This document shows, piece after piece, positions 8,453 through 18,819 of a DNA stretch of 35,599 nt (the first letter of the stretch is position 1; each line of letters opens with the position of its first letter). The notes under the pieces are model-generated. The model did not search any database, was not told the origin of the DNA, and worked only from the letters and a program-made list of their open reading frames with translations. The translations under genes were made by a program, and so were the position numbers. Source of the stretch: Clostridia bacterium (GTDB taxonomy: Bacteria; Bacillota; Clostridia; TANB77; CAG-508); NCBI GenBank assembly GCA_017511265.1, contig JAFWKV010000033.1, positions 1-35,599 of the forward strand. The letters run 5' to 3'.

Positions 8453-10952
8453 TTGAAACGACCATTATTAGTTGTGACAATAGGATATGTAATAGGTATA
8501 GTATGGGGGCTATATTGCAATTGCAATATAGCCCTTTTGTATCTAGTATTTATACTTTTTTATATATTATCAAAAATTAGTTTTAATCCACACAAAAAAT
8601 TAAAATTATTTTCAATAAAAAGATATCTAAGATATATAAAAATTTTTTTGAAATTCAATGTAATTGTAGTTCTAATAATAACTTCAATGATTTCTAATAT
8701 GATAGTTAAAAAACAAAATAAGAGATACAACTATTTATATAAAGAAATAGACAGTGTAAATTTAACAGGCATTATTGTAAGCAATGTAAAGAAAAAAGAA
8801 AATACTAATATATATAAAATAAAGGTAGAAAAAATAAACAATAATTTAAAATTTAAAAATACATATTTACTAATACAATTAAAAAATAATTTGACAGTTG
8901 AATATGGAGATAAAATAAAGATAAAAGGAAAATTTGAAGAGCCTAGTATACAAAGAAATTATCAAGGATTTAATTATAAAGAATTTTTAAAAACTCAAAA
9001 AATTTGTGGAACTGTTAAAGTAGCACAAATAAATGTAATAAACAAAAATTGCAATAATATTATTTTCATGACTTCAAATAATTTATTTTTAAAAATAAAA
9101 AATAATATAGAAAATGCCATGCCAGAAAATATAAGCAAAATTGTATTAGGAATAATGCTAGGTGATACAGTAAATATGGAAGAAGATATAAAACAAAATT
9201 TTAGAGATAGTGGAATGGCACACGTTTTAGTAGTTTCAGGGCTACACGTAACATATATCGTATTAGGAACAACAACAATATTAAATTCAATATTCGGAAA
9301 AAGAAAATCAAAAATAATAACAATTTTTTTATTATTAATATATATGTTTATTACAGGAATTACACCATCAGTAGTTAGAGCTGGAATAATGCACATCTTA
9401 ATGTTACTTGGAGGAGTGATTTATAGGAAAAATGACACATGGAATACTCTTGCAATTTCATTACTTATAATACTAATATATAATCCATTTTTTATAAATA
9501 GTTTAAGTATGTTATTATCTTATGGAGGAACTATTGGTATACTAACATTAAACAAGACAGTGTTATATTTATTGAAAAAAATTAGAGTAAAAAATAAAAA
9601 ATACAAATATAAGATAAAAAAGAAATTTGCAAAGCCAATAAAATTTATGAGAGAATCACTCTCGATTACAATATCAGTTCAAATTGTAATATTACCAATA
9701 GTTATTAAATCTTTTCATTTATTTGGACTTTCATTTTTAATTACAAATATTTTTCTAAGTATAATTATTATACCAATAATTTGTCTAGGATTAATAATCA
9801 TAATAGTTTCGCTAACTTCTGCATTTATTTTAAAGACGATTTCATTTTTTTATATTCCATTTATTAAGCTACTAATTTTTATTTCTGAATTTGGTAAAAT
9901 ATTGCCGCTAAATAAAATTTATATTGTAGCTCCAAATATTTTTCAAATTATAATTTATTATATTGCTATTTTTTTACAAAATTTTATTATTAAAATTTAT
10001 AAATCAAAAGTACCGTCAGAATTTGAGTATAGAATAAGAAATATAATAAGTTTAATTAAGTACAGAATTAAACAAAACAAAAATAGAGTCACATCAGGTA
10101 CCTTAATTATTAGTCTTTTTATCTCAATTTTATATGTCACACCTCAAAATTTAAAAATTTATTTTATAGATGTAGGGCAGGGGGACTCGACATTAATTGT
10201 AACACCTAAAAAACAAAGTATCTTAATAGATGGTGGTGGAAATGATAATTATGATGTTGGAACAAACACTTTATTACCATATTTGCTTAGCAGAAAAATA
10301 ACAAAAATAGACTACATAATAATAAGTCATTTTGATCAAGATCACATTGGAGGAATACTTACAATAATGGAGAATCTAAGAGTAGGTCAAGTAATAATAA
10401 GCAAACAAGCAGAAGACTCAGAAAATTTTAGAAAATTTAAAAATATAGTAAATGAAAGAAGAATAAAAATTAATGTTTTAAGCAAAGGAAATAAGGTAAA
10501 AATAGAAAAAGATATATATTTTGATATTTTATGGCCTTATAACGAGAATTTAATAAGTGAAGGTGGACTTAATAATAATTCTATAGTTTGCAACCTTCAT
10601 TATAAAGATTTCTCAATGCTATTTACTGGTGACATTGAACAACAAGCAGAAAAGAAAATTTTAAAAGAATATGAGAATAATCCACTAATGTTGAATTCGA
10701 CAATATTAAAAATAGCCCATCATGGATCTAAAACTTCATCAATTGAACAATTTTTAAAAGCTGTTAATCCCAAAATTGCATTAATAGGAGTAGGGAAAAA
10801 TAATGTTTTTGGTCATCCAAATGCTGATATACTTACAAGACTTGAAGGAATACGGAACTAGAATTTTTAGAACAGATGAAGATGGAGAAATTTGTGTAAC
10901 AGTATATAAAAATTCCAATTATGATATTCATAAAAAATTAGATTATAATTGA
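8453..10952 (+). pseudogene. comEC: ComEC/Rec2 competence DNA channel, frameshifted near the 3' end
   Basis: ComEC forms the membrane channel for incoming single-stranded DNA in transformation. It starts at a TTG preceded by AGAGAGGTAAATAA. In order come an N-terminal membrane and OB-like region, the competence domain with many membrane helices (signature GLHVTYIV, ITPSVVRAGIMH), and a metallo-beta-lactamase domain from about 565 (DVGQGDSTLI, DGGGND, ISHFDQDHIGG). The normal frame ends at TAG 10859-10861 after LEGIRN. Removing one G at 10847/10848 gives LEEYGTRIFRTDEDG and an uninterrupted end at 10952, about 832 residues. Only the last 35 or so codons are affected. A sequencing error, a recent mutation or a tolerated truncation are all possible. 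Confidence 0.88.
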
Positions 10953-11004
10953 TTTTGTAATATAAATGTAAAGATATTGTAATATATAAGAAAAATTACT
11001 ATGC

Positions 11005-11010
11005 TATAAT
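11005..11010 (+). promoter_or_regulatory. Extended -10 promoter element of the LRR gene
   Basis: ATGCTATAAT gives a consensus -10 with an upstream TG, 27 bases before the start codon. No good -35 lies 17 bases upstream, which fits an extended -10 promoter. Confidence 0.5.
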
Positions 11011-11036
11011 ATTAAAAATGAAGGAGTGTGGCCAAA

Positions 11037-14000
11037 ATGAAAAAAATTAGAATTGCTATTGCTTTAATATTCATTATTTCATTAGTACTGGGAATTAGCT
11101 GGATTACTCATGCTGATACAGAAAATCAATTAGAAATTCAATTTGAAGATACTGTCTTGTGTAATAAAATAGCTGATGAACTAAGAGCATATAAGAATAA
11201 TGAAAGTGATAAAGCTGTAAATTACTTAATATCAAGTACTGATAAAACAGTAACTATTGATATAAATAATTTATCTAAAATTATAAAATTAAATTTATCT
11301 GGAAGTAGTTCAAATAGCGAATCAAATCAAATTACGAATTTAACAGGAATAGGAAGCTTTTCTGCATTGCAGGAACTAAATCTGGATTATAATACACAAA
11401 TAAGTGAGCGTATAAATCCACAAAGTAATATACGTGAAATATATAATTTGACAAATTTAAAAATACTATCTTTAGCAGGCACATCTATATATAATGAAGA
11501 TATAAACAAAGAAGGAACAACAAAAAATATTTCAAAATTAACAAACTTGGAAAATTTAAATTTATCTTCAACCAATATATTTTCTAATACTTTGCTAAAT
11601 GATTTAGGTGGACTTAGTAATTTAAAAAAGCTAAATTTGTCTAATAATAGTAATATAAATGATTTAGAACAAATTGTTACAACTGTTACTGACTTGAATA
11701 TAGATAATACTAGAATAGAAGACATTACTAAAATTATAAACTTTACATCACTAGAAAAATTATCTATGGGACACAATGCAATATCTTCAATAACACCTTT
11801 ACCACAAAAAGATTCTAATTCAAATTTATATTTGAATAATTTGAAACAACTAAATATGGATTATATGAATTCAAGTATAAGTAATGTATTTAAAACACTT
11901 CAACCATTAAATCTAGAAAGCTTATCACTTAGAGGAAACAAAATTAAAAATTTACAAAACTTAGTAACTACTGATTCTAAAGCAAAAATGGTTGATACTT
12001 TAAAATATTTAGATTTAGCAGATAATGAAATAACAACAACAGATGGTGTTGTAAGTACAAATTCAGAAGAAGTTGTAAAAAAATTAAATCTTACAACTTT
12101 AATATTAACTAATAACGAAATTAACAATATAGACCAACTGCAATATCTAGATACATTAACAACTTTAAGATTAGGTAATAATAGAATACAGAATATAAAA
12201 CCAATTTCAAATATGAAGTTTTCTGAAGGAGAGCTAGAACTAAGCAATCAAAGGTTATCAACATGGGTATATAAAAATACCAACAACTCTAAAAAATATC
12301 AATATATGATTTTACCTAATATAATTCAACAAACTCAAGTTAACGGAAGTTTAGTGTATGATAAAAATTTAGAGCTAAAATATGAAGGATGTAGTTTAAA
12401 TGATGATAGAACAGAATACAATATGGCTGATAATTTAAATGTAAAAATACCTTGCCAATTAGAAGAGGGAACAGAAGTAAGTGTTACTGTAAAAGGAGGA
12501 TTGGCAGATGGTACAGTATTAAAATATACATATGAAAAATTAAATGATGGTAAATCAAATGCTCAAACTTTTTCAAGCCAAAATAATGAAGCTATAGAAA
12601 CATTAAAGTTTAATGATTCAAATCTTGATAATGCCATATACAATTATTTTGACTCTAACAGAAAAAACTTAGGTGTAACACATTTAGAACATATACCATA
12701 TATAATAAATATAAATAGAGGCTCTGTTGATAAAACAAAAGAACTTACATTATCTAATTTAAGCATTTCAGATATTGAAGGAATGCAGAATTTCACAAAG
12801 CTTACAAAATTAGAACTTTCTAGAAATAATATAAAAACAGCAGAACAAATAAAATATTTAATAGAAATGTTAGATTTAAATATGGCAGTTAATAACATAG
12901 GTGATGAATATTCATTTATAGAAAATTTAACAAAGCTAACTACTCTTGATTTATCATCAAATAAAGTAACAAACTTGGAAAATTTACAAAAATACATACA
13001 AAAATTAGTAGATAATAAAAAAGCAGTACCTCTTCAACATTTGAATATGGGAACAAATGAAATTAGCGATATAAACACTTTAGAAAATTGCTTAAAACTT
13101 ACATATCTTGATTTAATGAAAAATAGTATATCAGATCTTTCAGCATTACAAAATTTAACAAAGCTTGAAGTACTAAATCTTTCAAATAATAATATATCAA
13201 GCATAGATTGTTTAAGTAACTTAACAGATTTAAATATTTTATATTTAGATAACAACAAATTAAGAGATATAAGTATAGTAAATAATTTAAACAGATTACA
13301 GCAATTAGGAATTTCCTCAAATAATGTTGAAGATATATCATCACTTTCAAATCGCACATTATTAAAGTATTTCTATGCTAATGATAACAAAGTAAATGAT
13401 GTTACTACAATAGATAATACAAGCCATAAGCTTTTAGTCAGTGAAGATGGAAAATTAGAATTAGCAAGACAAAAGTTAGTACATAAATTAACAAATGAAG
13501 AAAATAAACTAGAAAGTGTTACAATAAGCTTACCACAGTTATTTTTAGCATCACAAAAAAATACAAGTATGTTCTATACAGTAGAGGATTTGAATACTAA
13601 AAATTGTGAATTAATTGATACAGATGAAGATAATGTCCTAGATAGTGTAACCATTAAGCCAAGAGAAACAAATGGCGAAAATGCTGTAGTTACAATAATT
13701 GGAGGAAAAGCAGATAAAACAACATTTACAATTGGACAACCACCAAGACCAACAATAACATATTCACCAGCATATCAAAATAAAAATGTAAAAGGAAGTG
13801 TAGAAGCAACCATTACTTTTAGTGAAGAAAATGTAAAAATAACTAATAACAATGGTAGCAACAAACATAAATTTACAGAAAACGGTGAATTTACATTTGA
13901 ATATTTAGATGAAGATGGATTTGAAGAAAAAGAAGTTGCAAAAGTAGATTGGATAGATAATGAAGGACCAGATGTGAAAATTGAATTTACACATAATGAA

Positions 14001-14684
14001 GAAAATCATACAACTCAAGCCAATATTATATCAAATGAAGAAATGCAAAGTGTAGAAGGTTGGACTTTAAGTGAAGACAAAAAGACATTAAGTAAAATAT
14101 ATTCAGAAAGTGCAACTGAAACTTTTAAAGTAAAAGATGAACTTGGAAATGAAACAGAGGTAAAAGTTACAGTTACCATAAATAAACCTACTCCAGATCC
14201 AGAACCAGAACCTCAGCCTGAACCAGAGCCTGAGCCTCAACCAGAACCACAACCTGATCCACAACCTCAGGAAATTACTATAACATCACAAATATATGAA
14301 ATAACAGATAATAAAAAAATAACTAAAATACAACCTAGCAGTACAGTAGGACAATTTAAAAACAATATTACAACAAATGCAACAAATGTAAAGATTTTAG
14401 ACAAAAATAACAATGAATTAAGAGACACAAATTTAATAGGAACAGGATCAAAAATAAAACTTGACGATAATAACATCTATACAATAATTGTTACTGGAGA
14501 TACTAATGGTGATGCAAAATCAGACATAAAAGATATTTTAGCTATAAATAAACATAGACTAAATAAAGCAAAACTAACTGGAGAGTATCTTGATGCAGGT
14601 GATGTAAACAAAGATGGAAAATGCGATATTAAAGATATATTACAAATTAATAAATTTAGACTTGGAAAAATAAAAAATTTATAA
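11037..14684 (+). CDS. Secreted leucine-rich-repeat protein with C-terminal dockerin-like domain
   Basis: A secreted protein of 1215 residues. The start at 11037 is preferred because AAGGAG lies about 10 bases upstream; a GTG at 11028 is too close to it. Residues 1-26 form a signal peptide. Two blocks of internalin-like leucine-rich repeats follow (LTNLENLNLS, LTKLEVLNLSNNNIS and similar), each closed by a beta-rich cap, then Ig-like beta regions and a Pro/Glu/Gln linker (PEPEPQPEPE). The last 65 residues carry two calcium-loop repeats, DTNGDAKSDIKDILAINKHR and DVNKDGKCDIKDILQINKFR, the type I dockerin pattern. Dockerins bind cohesins; none is in this window. The protein probably mediates adhesion or surface binding. 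It stands alone and ends before a hairpin. Confidence 0.88.
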   Translation: MKKIRIAIALIFIISLVLGISWITHADTENQLEIQFEDTVLCNKIADELRAYKNNESDKAVNYLISSTDKTVTIDINNLSKIIKLNLSGSSSNSESNQITNLTGIGSFSALQELNLDYNTQISERINPQSNIREIYNLTNLKILSLAGTSIYNEDINKEGTTKNISKLTNLENLNLSSTNIFSNTLLNDLGGLSNLKKLNLSNNSNINDLEQIVTTVTDLNIDNTRIEDITKIINFTSLEKLSMGHNAISSITPLPQKDSNSNLYLNNLKQLNMDYMNSSISNVFKTLQPLNLESLSLRGNKIKNLQNLVTTDSKAKMVDTLKYLDLADNEITTTDGVVSTNSEEVVKKLNLTTLILTNNEINNIDQLQYLDTLTTLRLGNNRIQNIKPISNMKFSEGELELSNQRLSTWVYKNTNNSKKYQYMILPNIIQQTQVNGSLVYDKNLELKYEGCSLNDDRTEYNMADNLNVKIPCQLEEGTEVSVTVKGGLADGTVLKYTYEKLNDGKSNAQTFSSQNNEAIETLKFNDSNLDNAIYNYFDSNRKNLGVTHLEHIPYIININRGSVDKTKELTLSNLSISDIEGMQNFTKLTKLELSRNNIKTAEQIKYLIEMLDLNMAVNNIGDEYSFIENLTKLTTLDLSSNKVTNLENLQKYIQKLVDNKKAVPLQHLNMGTNEISDINTLENCLKLTYLDLMKNSISDLSALQNLTKLEVLNLSNNNISSIDCLSNLTDLNILYLDNNKLRDISIVNNLNRLQQLGISSNNVEDISSLSNRTLLKYFYANDNKVNDVTTIDNTSHKLLVSEDGKLELARQKLVHKLTNEENKLESVTISLPQLFLASQKNTSMFYTVEDLNTKNCELIDTDEDNVLDSVTIKPRETNGENAVVTIIGGKADKTTFTIGQPPRPTITYSPAYQNKNVKGSVEATITFSEENVKITNNNGSNKHKFTENGEFTFEYLDEDGFEEKEVAKVDWIDNEGPDVKIEFTHNEENHTTQANIISNEEMQSVEGWTLSEDKKTLSKIYSESATETFKVKDELGNETEVKVTVTINKPTPDPEPEPQPEPEPEPQPEPQPDPQPQEITITSQIYEITDNKKITKIQPSSTVGQFKNNITTNATNVKILDKNNNELRDTNLIGTGSKIKLDDNNIYTIIVTGDTNGDAKSDIKDILAINKHRLNKAKLTGEYLDAGDVNKDGKCDIKDILQINKFRLGKIKNL

Positions 14685-14700
14685 AATAGATATGAATAAA

Positions 14701-14754
14701 CCCTCCAAATCTGGTAAATACTAATAAAAATACATATTTACCAAATTTGGAGGG
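14701..14754 (+). promoter_or_regulatory. 20-bp inverted repeat that covers the next gene's ribosome binding site
   Basis: The arms 14701-14720 and 14735-14754 match at 19 of 20 positions around a 14-base loop. The right arm ends TTGGAGGG, which is the Shine-Dalgarno sequence for the ATG at 14760. Folding would hide it. The same hairpin may act as a weak terminator for the LRR gene, but only TCTTT follows, not a real U-run. Confidence 0.65.
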
Positions 14755-14759
14755 TCTTT

Positions 14760-15365
14760 ATGAAAAAATTATTTATAATATTATTTGCAATTTTATTTTT
14801 CGCTGGGGGAATAATAGGTAGCCTAGTAATGATGAGTAAAATGAATAAAACTGAGCCAGAAGAAAATGAGAAAGTGGAAATATCAGATAAAGTAACAGAC
14901 GAATGTGTAGAAGAATATAACGAACTACAGACAGAACAAATACAAGAAGCAAATTCAGAAGAAACCGAAAAAGTATCTCCTAATGCAAGTATTACATTTG
15001 AAAAATTCTATAAGAATTGTGAACATACAGTTAAAAGATATGAAGCAATACCAAGCAGTTTAGTAAATGCAACAAGAGAAGAAGTTGAAGCAAAATATAG
15101 TGAATGGAATTTAAAGGACTTTTCAAAAGAAAAAATTGTACTTTATCAAGAGCTAGAAGGAGAATGTGGAGAACATTATATGCTTAGAGATGTTGATGGA
15201 AAAATAAATATCTATAAATTAGATGAAGATGGTAATGAGGCTTTAGTGAATGAAACTGATATTGCAACTGAGTATTTAACTTCTACTGATAAAATAAATA
15301 TGGAAAACGGTCTTATTGTTTATGGAAAAGAAAGCTTAAATAAATTATTGGAAGATTTTGAATAA
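14760..15365 (+). CDS. BofC C-terminal-domain-like membrane-anchored protein
   Basis: A 201-residue protein with one N-terminal membrane segment (about 3-25), an acidic linker, and a C-terminal part (about 75-201) resembling the BofC C-terminal domain. Recognisable features are YMLRDVDGKINIYKLDEDGN, a NETDI element, a YLTSTDKINMENGLIVYG helix and an ending of ESLNKLLEDFE. In Bacillus, BofC controls SpoIVB signalling in sporulation, but in Clostridia this domain occurs in many anchored proteins of unknown role, so only the fold is claimed. The ribosome binding site GGAGG lies in a hairpin. The gene converges on pgsA across a large inverted repeat that starts at its stop codon. Confidence 0.75.
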   Translation: MKKLFIILFAILFFAGGIIGSLVMMSKMNKTEPEENEKVEISDKVTDECVEEYNELQTEQIQEANSEETEKVSPNASITFEKFYKNCEHTVKRYEAIPSSLVNATREEVEAKYSEWNLKDFSKEKIVLYQELEGECGEHYMLRDVDGKINIYKLDEDGNEALVNETDIATEYLTSTDKINMENGLIVYGKESLNKLLEDFE

Positions 15366-15747
15366 AGAAAAAATGATAGATGCTGTCTTTTGGGACGGGG
15401 CAAAAAAACATCACCCTGCTGTCAATGGAGACGCAGCAAACTGGCACCCTGGCTTTAGCAAAGTTCCCTTAATTTAATATATTAGCTTGTTCATTTCATT
15501 CGCAAAGAAATTGTAGAGCTAGAAAATGAGCCTCTTTCACTTAGTCCTCACTCGTTACTCTCGTTCGACGTGAACATCCCTCATTTTCTAGTTTAACAAT
15601 TTCTAATGCTTATTCCAATCAAGCGCTAATATATTAAATTAAGGGAACTTTGCTAAAGCCAGGGTGCCAGTTTGCTGCGTCTCCAATGACAGTAGGGTGA
15701 TGTTTTTTTGCCCCGTCCCAAAAGACAGCATCTATCATTTTTTCTTT
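15364..15747. repeat. 384-bp foldback element with 123-bp arms and a conserved core
   Basis: The arms 15364-15486 and 15625-15747 are reverse complements with about two mismatches. The outer part holds TTTTGGGACGGGGC and CATCACCCT, like the piece at window positions 39-86. The central 15487-15625 contains a second stem (15506-15530 with 15580-15604) carrying a 49-base apical sequence, 15531-15579, that recurs with one change at 24482-24530. The left end touches the stop codon of the BofC-like gene and the right arm contains the last codons of pgsA. It fills the gap between two convergent genes, and no coding sequence is seen within it. Confidence 0.93.
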
Positions 15748-16325
15748 TCTTTTTTTTCAACAGTTACATCTTTACTTAAATCAGATTTATCTATAAAGCC
15801 CTTTGAATACAAAGTTTTAACATACATAATAAAGGCGAAAATTGTAGTAATTATAGCTAAATAATATAAATATAAATCAATATCTGAAAGCCAATTATTT
15901 ATGTTATATTGAGTCAACAGTAGAGAACATACAATAGCAAGATAGAACAAAACTGTTGCAAGTTTACCATACCATCTACTATATACCACAACATCTTTTC
16001 CATAAAGGAATGATGCACCACAAACCATAACAATTTCTTTTAAAGCAACAATAATTAAAATCCAAACAGGAATCATTCCCTTAACTACTAAAATTGTGAG
16101 CATTGAAAGCTGTGTTAGTTTATCTGCAAGTGGATCCATAAGCTTACCAAAGTTTGAAATTAAGTTAAACTTTCTAGCAATAAAACCATCTGCAATATCA
16201 GTAATGCCTGAAATGGTAAAAAGCACAAAAGCTAAAAGATAATTTCCTTTAATTACAGAATGTATTATTAAAGGTATTAATAAAAATCTAATTATTGTTA
16301 AAGCATTAGGTATATTTTTTAACAT
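15735..16325 (-). CDS. pgsA: CDP-diacylglycerol--glycerol-3-phosphate 3-phosphatidyltransferase
   Basis: An integral membrane enzyme that makes phosphatidylglycerol phosphate, the first step of anionic phospholipid synthesis. It starts at 16325 (MLKNIPNALTIIR, 196 residues), because the GGAGGA site lies just upstream; the in-frame ATG at 16337 overlaps that site and the clpE stop. The CDP-alcohol phosphotransferase signature is visible as DIADGFIARKFN followed by GKLMDPLADK, giving the DGxxAR...GxxxDxxxD pattern. Several membrane helices are predicted. It is translationally coupled to clpE (TAATG overlap). The lysine-rich tail (KKEKKK) is encoded inside the right arm of the inverted repeat at 15364-15747. 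Confidence 0.93.
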   Translation of the reverse strand: MLKNIPNALTIIRFLLIPLIIHSVIKGNYLLAFVLFTISGITDIADGFIARKFNLISNFGKLMDPLADKLTQLSMLTILVVKGMIPVWILIIVALKEIVMVCGASFLYGKDVVVYSRWYGKLATVLFYLAIVCSLLLTQYNINNWLSDIDLYLYYLAIITTIFAFIMYVKTLYSKGFIDKSDLSKDVTVEKKEKKK

Positions 16326-16336
16326 AAATTCCTCCA

Positions 16337-18703
16337 TTAAACTATTTTAAATATTAGCTTATTAGCTGCTACATTCACTTTGATATTTTGACCATTTAAT
16401 ACTTCATTTCTTAAAATCATTTCAGAAATTTCATCTTCAACATATCTTTGAATTGCCCTTCTTAGAGGACGTGCACCAAATTTTACATTAGTGCCTTTTT
16501 CTAAAATAAATTCTTTTGCAGGTTTAGAAACACTTAAAGATATATTTTTTTCCTTTAAAACATCTATTGTATCCAAAAGCATTAAATCTACAATTTGTAT
16601 TAATTCATTTTTTGTTAAAGAATTAAATACAATTATTTCATCTATTCTATTTAAAAATTCTGGTCTAAAAAAGTCTTTTAGGGTATCTTCAATTTTATTT
16701 TTGTCTACAGTTTTCCCGCCAAACCCTATTGAATTATTATTTAAATTTGAACCAGCATTTGATGTCATAATAATAATTGTATTTTCAAAACTAACTGAAT
16801 TTCCTTGTGAATCTGTAAGTTTACCATCATCTAATACTTGCAATAAAATATTAAATACATCAGGGTGTGCCTTTTCAATTTCATCTAAAAGGATAATTGA
16901 ATAAGGATTTCTTTTAACCTTTTCTGTAAGCTGACCAGCATCATCATATCCAACATATCCTGGAGGTGCACCAATTAATTTAGCTGTTGAATGACTTTCC
17001 ATATATTCAGACATATCAACTCTAATAATAGAATCTTCTGATCCGAACATTTCATAAGCTAAGGTTTTAGCAAGTTGTGTTTTACCAACACCTGTTGGGC
17101 CTACAAAAATAAATGAAGGTGGTCTTTTAGTACTTTTTAAGCCTGCACGATTTCTTCTAATAGCACGAGATACAGCACTTACAGCATCATCTTGACCGAC
17201 AATTTTTTTGTGAAGATTATTTTCTAAATTTAATAATTTTTCTGTTTCTGCTTCTGTTATTTTAGTTACAGGAATTTTTGTCCAGTGTTCTATAACTTTT
17301 GCAATATCTTGAACGGTTAAATTTCTTGGCTTCATAGATTTATTAATAGTATCAATTTCTTCAATTAATCTACATTCACGAGTTTTTAAATCTGCAGCTT
17401 TTTGATAATCTTCAGTAGAATCAGCACTTGCAGCATCTTCTTTTTCAGTTTGAACCTGCTTTAATTCTTGTTTTAATACCTCTAATTTGAATAACTCTTT
17501 ATTTTCCAAATTTATTCTTGAACAAGCTTCATCTAAAATATCAATAGCTTTATCAGGTAAAAATCTATCATGAATGTATTTCTCAGACATAACTACAGTT
17601 TGCCTAATAACATCATTTGAAATTTGAACTTTATGAAAATCTTCATAATATTTTTTAATACCTTCAAGAATTATTATAGAATCTTGAATATTTGGCTCAT
17701 CGACTAAAACTTGTTGAAATCTACGTTCTAATGCGGAATCTTTTTCAATATATTTTCTATATTCTTTTAAAGTTGTAGTTCCTATTAATTGAAGTTCACC
17801 ATTTGAAAGGGAAGGCTTTAAAATATTTGCTGCATTCATAGAATGCTCACCATCACCAGCACCAATGATATTATGTATTTCGTCAATTACTAAAATAATG
17901 TTTCCAAATTTTTTACATTCATCAATAATGCCTTTCATTCTAGCTTCAAATTGACCTCTAAACTGAGTTCCAGCAATAACTGAAGTCATATCTAATAAAT
18001 AAACTTCTTTATCCAATAGTTTAGCAGGCACATTCTTTTCAGCAATTTTTATTGCTAATCCTTGAGCTATTGCTGTTTTACCCACACCTGGTTCACCGAT
18101 TAAACAGGGATTATTTTTTGTACGTCTATTTAAAATTTGAATAACTCTTTGTATTTCTTTACTTCTTCCAATAACATTATCTAATTCATTATTTTTTGCT
18201 TTTACTGTAAGATTTGTACCAAATGTGTCTAAATATTTTTTCTTTTTAGTTTTATTTGCTTTTTTTGTGTCAACTTTTACATTACCCTTATTATCTTCTT
18301 TTTTTGAAGATGAATTAGCATTAAACATATTAGAAAAAATTGAACCGAGTGGGATAGCAGCTCCAAAAATTTGAGGACCATTTTGACCATCTATATCTTC
18401 ATCAAAATTTTCATCAAATTCATTTTGATTCATTTCTTGACTTATAACTTTTTCAATATTTTCTATATCTTCAGGTTTTAGACTTTTTGTTAAATCTTGA
18501 AACATACCTTCGAATTGTTTTGTCATATTTTCTATATTGCCATTTTGAGCTAAAGCCTTAGCTTGATTTTTTAATGTTTCATCAGGATTAATACCTCTTT
18601 TTTTTGCACAATCAAAACATAGTCCTTCCATATGAGATTGTCCATTTTCAACTTTATCTATAAAAATTATGGCATTGTTTTTATTACATTCTGAACATAG
18701 CAT
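16337..18703 (-). CDS. clpE: ClpE-type AAA+ unfoldase of the Clp protease
   Basis: A 788-residue Hsp100 ATPase that unfolds proteins for ClpP. The N-terminus is a zinc-finger type domain, with CxxC pairs C3/C6 and C29/C32, in place of the double Clp_N repeat of ClpC; this is the ClpE pattern and also resembles McsA. An acidic, low-complexity spacer (about 40-165) follows. AAA module 1 has GEPGVGKTA (203-211), ILVIDEIH and an arginine-finger region. A short coiled-coil middle domain comes next, then AAA module 2 with GPTGVGKTQ, ILLDEIEKAHPDVF and MTSNAGS, and an IGFGG loop that fits the ClpP-binding tripeptide. GAGG precedes the ATG. It is followed by pgsA with overlapping stop and start codons. 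I see no clear CtsR box. Confidence 0.9.
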   Translation of the reverse strand: MLCSECNKNNAIIFIDKVENGQSHMEGLCFDCAKKRGINPDETLKNQAKALAQNGNIENMTKQFEGMFQDLTKSLKPEDIENIEKVISQEMNQNEFDENFDEDIDGQNGPQIFGAAIPLGSIFSNMFNANSSSKKEDNKGNVKVDTKKANKTKKKKYLDTFGTNLTVKAKNNELDNVIGRSKEIQRVIQILNRRTKNNPCLIGEPGVGKTAIAQGLAIKIAEKNVPAKLLDKEVYLLDMTSVIAGTQFRGQFEARMKGIIDECKKFGNIILVIDEIHNIIGAGDGEHSMNAANILKPSLSNGELQLIGTTTLKEYRKYIEKDSALERRFQQVLVDEPNIQDSIIILEGIKKYYEDFHKVQISNDVIRQTVVMSEKYIHDRFLPDKAIDILDEACSRINLENKELFKLEVLKQELKQVQTEKEDAASADSTEDYQKAADLKTRECRLIEEIDTINKSMKPRNLTVQDIAKVIEHWTKIPVTKITEAETEKLLNLENNLHKKIVGQDDAVSAVSRAIRRNRAGLKSTKRPPSFIFVGPTGVGKTQLAKTLAYEMFGSEDSIIRVDMSEYMESHSTAKLIGAPPGYVGYDDAGQLTEKVKRNPYSIILLDEIEKAHPDVFNILLQVLDDGKLTDSQGNSVSFENTIIIMTSNAGSNLNNNSIGFGGKTVDKNKIEDTLKDFFRPEFLNRIDEIIVFNSLTKNELIQIVDLMLLDTIDVLKEKNISLSVSKPAKEFILEKGTNVKFGARPLRRAIQRYVEDEISEMILRNEVLNGQNIKVNVAANKLIFKIV

Positions 18704-18740
18704 ATTTTATTTTCCTCATTTCTACATAATAATATATTAT

Positions 18741-18769
18741 ATAATACACTAAAATTGCTTTATAGTCAA
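18741..18769 (-). promoter_or_regulatory. Probable clpE promoter
   Basis: On the minus strand TTGACT (18764-18769) and TATTAT (18741-18746) are 17 bases apart, 38 bases before the clpE start codon. Confidence 0.65.
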
Positions 18770-18819
18770 TAAAAGAGACCTAATAGAAGAAAATAATTGT
18801 TACTATTTTTTCTTTTGGG

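Noticed and set aside
14150..14280. CRISPR-like or minisatellite repeat in the LRR gene
   Set aside because: The repetition is codon-level Pro/Glu/Gln linker sequence, not regularly spaced direct repeats with unique spacers. No CRISPR array was seen anywhere in the window.
15664..15864. 66-codon plus-strand frame across the repeat and pgsA
   Set aside because: It lies in repeat DNA and antisense to pgsA, with no ribosome binding site.
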